In this document: positions 33,600-37,612 of the stretch, one piece after another
How the letters are laid out: the number at the start of each line of letters is the position of its first letter
How positions within the stretch are numbered: the first letter of the stretch is position 1
From: a bacterium
GTDB lineage: Bacteria > Bacteroidota > Bacteroidia > CAILMK01 > JACPUW01
Assembly (NCBI GenBank): GCA_016124515.1
Contig: WGNN01000145.1
Location: 1-37,612 of the forward strand
Direction of reading: 5' to 3'
DNA length: 37,612 nt
The notes under the pieces: model-generated
What the model saw: the letters and a program-made list of their open reading frames with translations, nothing else
Told to the model about the DNA's origin: nothing
Database searches by the model: none
Program-made: the position numbers and the translations under genes

Positions 33600-35729
33600 A
33601 TGGGAAAAGACCTCAGCTATACAAGAAATATTGGTATCGCCGCCCACATTGACGCCGGTAAAACCACCACTACTGAGCGTGTTTTATATTACACTGGTAT
33701 CAACTACAAAATTGGTGAAGTACACGATGGAGGTGCTACCATGGACTGGATGGAGCAGGAGCAAGAAAGGGGTATCACCATTACCTCTGCCGCTACCCGT
33801 TGCTCTTGGACTTGGAAAGACCACCCTTATGTAATCAACATTATAGACACCCCGGGTCACGTTGACTTTACCGTTGAGGTAAACCGTTCGTTGCGTGTAC
33901 TCGATGGCTTGGTTTTCCTTTTCAGCGCTGTTGATGGCGTGGAGCCACAGTCTGAAACCAACTGGCGTCTGGCCGACAACTACAATGTTGCCCGTTTGGG
34001 TTTTGTAAATAAAATGGACCGTCAAGGTGCCGATTTCTTCAATGTGGTAAACCAAGTGCAAACCATGTTGGGTTCCACTCCTATGGTTATGCAAATTCCC
34101 ATCGGCAACGAAGACGAGTTCAAAGGTGTGGTGGACCTTATCACCAACAAAGCCATCATCTGGAACACAGAAGATATGGGAATGACCTACGACGAAATTC
34201 CCATTCCTGCTGAACTTCAGGACGACGTTGATAAATACCGCGAGCAAATGCTTGAGCAAGTAGCCGAATTTGACGATTCATTGCTCGAGAAATTCTTTGA
34301 AGATCCAACATCAATCTCTGAAGAAGAAATCATTGCCGCTGTTCGTCAGGCTGTTATTTCAATGAAAGTAGTTCCAATGTTCTGCGGTTCTGCCTTCAAA
34401 AACAAAGGTGTACAGGCTGTTTTGGATGCCGTTTGTTCATTCTTGCCTTCGCCACAAGACAAAGACAATATTGTAGGTACCGATCCGCGTACCGAAGAAA
34501 AAATATCAAGAAAGCCTGATACTGATGCTCCATTTGCAGCATTGGCTTTCAAAATTGCTACCGACCCGTTTGTAGGTCGCTTGTGCTTCTTCCGTACCTA
34601 TTCAGGTTCGCTTGATGCAGGTTCTTATGTACTCAATACCCGTACCGGCAAAAAAGAGCGTATTTCACGTATCTTCCAAATGCACTCAAACAAGCAAAAC
34701 CCAATTGAAAGGGTAGAAGCGGGTGACATTGCCGCAGGTGTGGGCTTTAAAGACATCAAAACCGGCGATACCCTTTGCGATGAGAAACATCCTATCGTTC
34801 TCGAAAGCATGGTATTCCCCGAGCCTGTAATTGCCATAGCTATTGAGCCAAAAACTCAAAAAGACCTTGACAAATTGGGTATGGCACTTGCCAAATTGGC
34901 CGAAGAAGATCCAACCTTCAGGGTACAAACCGATGAAGATTCAGGCCAAACCATTATCCAGGGTATGGGCGAGCTTCACTTGGACATTATCGTTGACCGT
35001 CTCAGAAGAGAGTTCAAGGTAGAGTGTAACCAAGGCGAGCCACAAGTGTCTTACAAAGAAGCACTTACAACAAGTACTTCGCACCGCGAAAGATTGAAAA
35101 AGCAAACCGGTGGTTCTGGTTTGTTTGCCGATATGGAATTTGAACTTGGTCCTGTAGATCAGGAGTTCCTTGAGTCAGAAGACTACAAAAGCGGAAAAGA
35201 GAAAATACAGTTCAAGTGGGATGTAGTTGGTGGAGCAATTGACAAAAACTACATCAAACCAATTAAGGATGGTTTCAAAGCCATGATGGACAACGGTATT
35301 TTGGCAAACTACGCAATTGACAACATGAAAGTGAGAGTATATGACGGGTCTATGCACTCTGTTGACTCTAAACCCATTGCTTTTGAATTGTGTGCCAAAG
35401 AAGGATTTAAAGTGGCTGCCAAAAGCTGTAATCCTAAAATTATGGAGCCCATTATGAAACTTGAGGTAATTACACCTGAAGAGTATATGGGTGATGTAAT
35501 GGGCGACCTGAACCGACGTCGCGGACACTTGCAAGGTGTTGACTCGAAAGGCGAAGCCCAGGTAATCAAAGCCAAAGTTCCATTGGCCGAGATGTTTGGC
35601 TATGTAACCCAGTTGCGTACCATTACCTCAGGTAGAGCTACTTCAACCATGGAATTCCTGGAGTACGACTTCGTACCTCAAACTATCGAAACCGAGATTA
35701 TTAATAAAGTAAAAGGTGTTAAAGCTTAA
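33600..35729 (+). CDS. fusA: Translation elongation factor G
   Basis: Translocation GTPase of 709 aa, standard length. The G domain is intact: AHIDAGKTT at 15-23, DTPGH at 83-87, NKMD at 137-140. Domain II, the domain III/V folds and domain IV (with [17 protein letters not shown] and [18 protein letters not shown]) follow without gaps. Because the GTPase residues are intact and it sits in the str block, it should be the main EF-G rather than a specialised starvation paralogue. No tuf follows; rpsJ starts 5 bp after its stop, fusing the str and S10 blocks. Confidence 0.98.
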   Translation: MGKDLSYTRNIGIAAHIDAGKTTTTERVLYYTGINYKIGEVHDGGATMDWMEQEQERGITITSAATRCSWTWKDHPYVINIIDTPGHVDFTVEVNRSLRVLDGLVFLFSAVDGVEPQSETNWRLADNYNVARLGFVNKMDRQGADFFNVVNQVQTMLGSTPMVMQIPIGNEDEFKGVVDLITNKAIIWNTEDMGMTYDEIPIPAELQDDVDKYREQMLEQVAEFDDSLLEKFFEDPTSISEEEIIAAVRQAVISMKVVPMFCGSAFKNKGVQAVLDAVCSFLPSPQDKDNIVGTDPRTEEKISRKPDTDAPFAALAFKIATDPFVGRLCFFRTYSGSLDAGSYVLNTRTGKKERISRIFQMHSNKQNPIERVEAGDIAAGVGFKDIKTGDTLCDEKHPIVLESMVFPEPVIAIAIEPKTQKDLDKLGMALAKLAEEDPTFRVQTDEDSGQTIIQGMGELHLDIIVDRLRREFKVECNQGEPQVSYKEALTTSTSHRERLKKQTGGSGLFADMEFELGPVDQEFLESEDYKSGKEKIQFKWDVVGGAIDKNYIKPIKDGFKAMMDNGILANYAIDNMKVRVYDGSMHSVDSKPIAFELCAKEGFKVAAKSCNPKIMEPIMKLEVITPEEYMGDVMGDLNRRRGHLQGVDSKGEAQVIKAKVPLAEMFGYVTQLRTITSGRATSTMEFLEYDFVPQTIETEIINKVKGVKA

Positions 35730-35734
35730 ATAAG

Positions 35735-36040
35735 ATGGCGCAAAAGATTAGAATAAAATTAAAATCTTACGATCATCATTTGGTTGACAAATCAGCCGAG
35801 AAGATTGTAAAAACCGTAAAATCTACGGGTGCTGTGGTAAGTGGTCCAATTCCACTCCCAACCCGCAAGAAAATCTTTACCGTTTTGCGCTCGCCTCACG
35901 TAAACAAAGAAGCGCGTGAGCAATTTCAATTGTGTGCATACAAACGCTTGATCGATATATACAGCAGCAGTTCAAAAACTGTCGATGCTCTTATGAAATT
36001 AGAACTTCCAAGCGGAGTTGACGTAGAAATTAAAGTATAA
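35735..36040 (+). CDS. rpsJ: 30S ribosomal protein uS10
   Basis: Protein of 101 aa. [45 protein letters not shown] and the C-terminal strand [11 protein letters not shown] are diagnostic. In the ribosome it sits in the 30S head; as NusE it pairs with NusB in antitermination, and NusG binds it for coupling. Only 5 bp after fusA, so the usual S10 operon leader is absent; 12 bp before rplC. Confidence 0.98.
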   Translation: MAQKIRIKLKSYDHHLVDKSAEKIVKTVKSTGAVVSGPIPLPTRKKIFTVLRSPHVNKEAREQFQLCAYKRLIDIYSSSSKTVDALMKLELPSGVDVEIKV

Positions 36041-36052
36041 TCAAACACAACG

Positions 36053-36670
36053 ATGGCTGGCCTATTAGGAAAAAAAATCGGAATGACTAGCATCTTTGAT
36101 GATGCCGGTAAAAACGTAGCCTGCACAGTTGTAGAAGTTGGACCTTGTTACGTTACCCAAGTGAAAACAAAAGCTACCGACGGATACGAAGCGGTACAGA
36201 TTGGGTACGAGGAGGCAAAGGAGAAAAACACTACCAAGCCTCTCAAAGGACACTTTTCAAAAGCTGGCGTAAAGCCTCTACGATTCTTGAAGGAATTCAA
36301 AGATTTTGAGGAAAACTACAATGTTGGAGACACCCTTGATGTCACCTATTTCAAAGAAGGCGAACTGGTAGAAGTATCAGGACGTACCAAAGGAAAAGGT
36401 TTTCAAGGTGTTGTAAAACGACACGGATTTGGTGGAGTGGGTCAAAGCACTCACGGCCAACACAACCGACTGAGAGCACCCGGATCAATTGGTGCTTGTG
36501 CAACCCCTTCAAGAGTATTCAAAGGAATGCGCATGGCGGGTAGAACAGGTAATGACAAGAAAATGGTCTTCAACCTGAAAATAGTAAAAATTTACCCTGA
36601 TAAAAATATCATGTTGGTAAAAGGATCAGTTCCCGGACACAATGGCGCAAACCTAATTATTGAAAAGTAA
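36053..36670 (+). CDS. rplC: 50S ribosomal protein uL3
   Basis: Protein of 205 aa, an early assembly protein near the peptidyl transferase centre. [20 protein letters not shown] at the start and the loop [20 protein letters not shown] (with the Gln that is methylated in many bacteria) followed by [21 protein letters not shown] are typical. The TAA stop shares its last base with the ATG of rplD (TAATG), which points to coupled translation. Confidence 0.98.
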   Translation: MAGLLGKKIGMTSIFDDAGKNVACTVVEVGPCYVTQVKTKATDGYEAVQIGYEEAKEKNTTKPLKGHFSKAGVKPLRFLKEFKDFEENYNVGDTLDVTYFKEGELVEVSGRTKGKGFQGVVKRHGFGGVGQSTHGQHNRLRAPGSIGACATPSRVFKGMRMAGRTGNDKKMVFNLKIVKIYPDKNIMLVKGSVPGHNGANLIIEK

Positions 36671-37299
36671 TGGAATTAGACGTTTTAAATATACAAGGTC
36701 AGCCTACAGGTCGCAAAGTGGAATTGGCAGCTGACGTATTCGGAATTGAACCCAACGACCACGCTATTTATCTTGACGTAAAAAGATACCAGGCGGCGCT
36801 GCGTCAAGGTACCCACAAGGCCAAAGAACGCAACGAAGTATCAGGTTCAACACGAAAACTGAAAAGACAAAAAGGTACAGGTACTGCACGTGCCGGTAGC
36901 ATCAAGAGTCCGGTTTTCAGAGGCGGTGGTAGAGTTTTCGGTCCACGCCCAAGAAACTACGATATCAAAGTAAACAAGAAGGTAAGAAGCCTTGCCCGTA
37001 AATCAGCATTGAGCTACAAAGCCAAAGAAAATGCCATTTATGTAGTGGAGGATTTCGCCTTTGATTCGCCAAAAACCAAGGAGTACAAAAGCTTTTTGAC
37101 CAACCTGAACATTGCTGATAAAAAGGCATTGCACCTGCGTACCGATGATTGCGACAACGTATGGCTCTCATCAAGAAACCTGCGCAATGCACTCATTCAG
37201 AAAGCCAACAACGTAAATACTTACGAAATACTCAAACACCAGGTATTGGTACTTTCTGAAGGCGTATTGGAATCATTTCAGAAAACTACAAATAACTAA
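36670..37299 (+). CDS. rplD: 50S ribosomal protein uL4
   Basis: Protein of 209 aa lining the exit tunnel. The conserved loop [20 protein letters not shown] followed by [25 protein letters not shown] is unmistakable. In E. coli L4 also represses the S10 operon through its leader, but no comparable leader exists before rpsJ here. The start overlaps the rplC stop by one base; 3 bp separate it from rplW. Confidence 0.98.
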   Translation: MELDVLNIQGQPTGRKVELAADVFGIEPNDHAIYLDVKRYQAALRQGTHKAKERNEVSGSTRKLKRQKGTGTARAGSIKSPVFRGGGRVFGPRPRNYDIKVNKKVRSLARKSALSYKAKENAIYVVEDFAFDSPKTKEYKSFLTNLNIADKKALHLRTDDCDNVWLSSRNLRNALIQKANNVNTYEILKHQVLVLSEGVLESFQKTTNN

Positions 37300-37302
37300 A
37301 CC

Positions 37303-37596
37303 ATGAAGGAAGTATTGAAAAAACCCTTGATTACTGAAAAGTACAACGCGCTCGCAGAGAAGTTGGGTCAGTACACTTTTATGGTTGACCGCAAAGCTTC
37401 AAAAACCGAAATCAAAGACGAAATTGAAAAGGTTTACGAAGTAAAAGTGGACGCGATACGCACCATGATTTATGGTGGCAAACGCAAAACGCGCTACACG
37501 AAGAAAGGATTTGTTGAAGGAAGAACAGCTGCCTACAAAAAAGCAGTGGTTACCCTCAAGGATGGCGACACAATTGACTTTTACAGCAATTTATAG
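37303..37596 (+). CDS. rplW: 50S ribosomal protein uL23
   Basis: Protein of 97 aa at the tunnel exit, the docking point for trigger factor and SRP. VLKKPLITEKYNALAEKLGQ, YTFMVDRKASKTEIKDEIEK and VRTMIYGGKRKTRY-like sequence (here IRTMIYGGKRKTRYTKKG) fit the family. It ends 4 bp before rplB. Confidence 0.97.
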   Translation: MKEVLKKPLITEKYNALAEKLGQYTFMVDRKASKTEIKDEIEKVYEVKVDAIRTMIYGGKRKTRYTKKGFVEGRTAAYKKAVVTLKDGDTIDFYSNL

Positions 37597-37600
37597 ATAA

Positions 37601-37612
37601 ATGGCACTTAGA
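37601..37612 (+). CDS. rplB: 50S ribosomal protein uL2, first four codons only
   Basis: The window ends with ATGGCACTTAGA, giving MALR, 4 bp after the rplW stop. uL2 in this phylum typically begins MA(L/V)(R/K), and rplB always follows rplW in the S10 operon. The call rests mainly on position. Confidence 0.8.

Overview
The window comes from a member of the Bacteroidota, probably in or near the Flavobacteriales/Sphingobacteriales; the genus cannot be named. Four independent signs agree. Three transcription starts carry the Bacteroidota promoter pattern TTTG-N19-TAnnTTTG or its -7 half. Shine-Dalgarno motifs are absent before the ribosomal protein genes. Two secreted proteins end in the gliding-motility/type IX secretion (T9SS) type B C-terminal domain. 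The long gene order rpsU-xerC-hpf-tRNAs-tuf-secE-nusG-rplKAJL-rpoBC followed by rpsL-rpsG-fusA-rpsJ-rplCDWB, with no tuf next to fusA, is the usual arrangement in this phylum.

Left part (1-18018, mixed strands): a truncated AlgJ/AlgX-like protein with an MBOAT O-acyltransferase (polysaccharide acetylation); a membrane-anchored NUC1-type endonuclease; uvrA; a VTT/YqaA-like membrane protein; a biotin carboxyl carrier protein; two large T9SS type B surface proteins; a PAP2-like membrane protein; rpoN (sigma-54); asnS with an unusual coiled-coil insertion; a GT-B glycosyltransferase; and a membrane-anchored helix-hairpin-helix protein. This is ordinary chromosomal DNA with no sign of phage, transposon or genomic island.

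Right part (18040-37612, all on +): a near-continuous translation and transcription supercluster. A consensus promoter at 18040-18070 drives rpsU-xerC-hpf. A second promoter at about 19523 precedes tRNA-Tyr, tRNA-Gly and tRNA-Thr, then tuf, tRNA-Trp, secE, nusG, four ribosomal protein genes, rpoB, rpoC and a DUF3467 gene. A perfect 10-bp hairpin between rplL and rpoB probably tunes polymerase versus ribosomal protein output. A third consensus promoter at 32679-32709 starts the str/S10 block, which runs off the right edge four codons into rplB.

The most interesting element is not protein-coding. Between uvrA and the endonuclease gene, on the strand opposite to both, there is a candidate small RNA of about 107 nt (about 2893-2999): three successive hairpins, the last a textbook intrinsic terminator, with a -7-like box just upstream. 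I do not recognise its family. Nothing else amounts to a clearly undescribed system; the remaining findings are start-site corrections, domain oddities and regulatory architecture.
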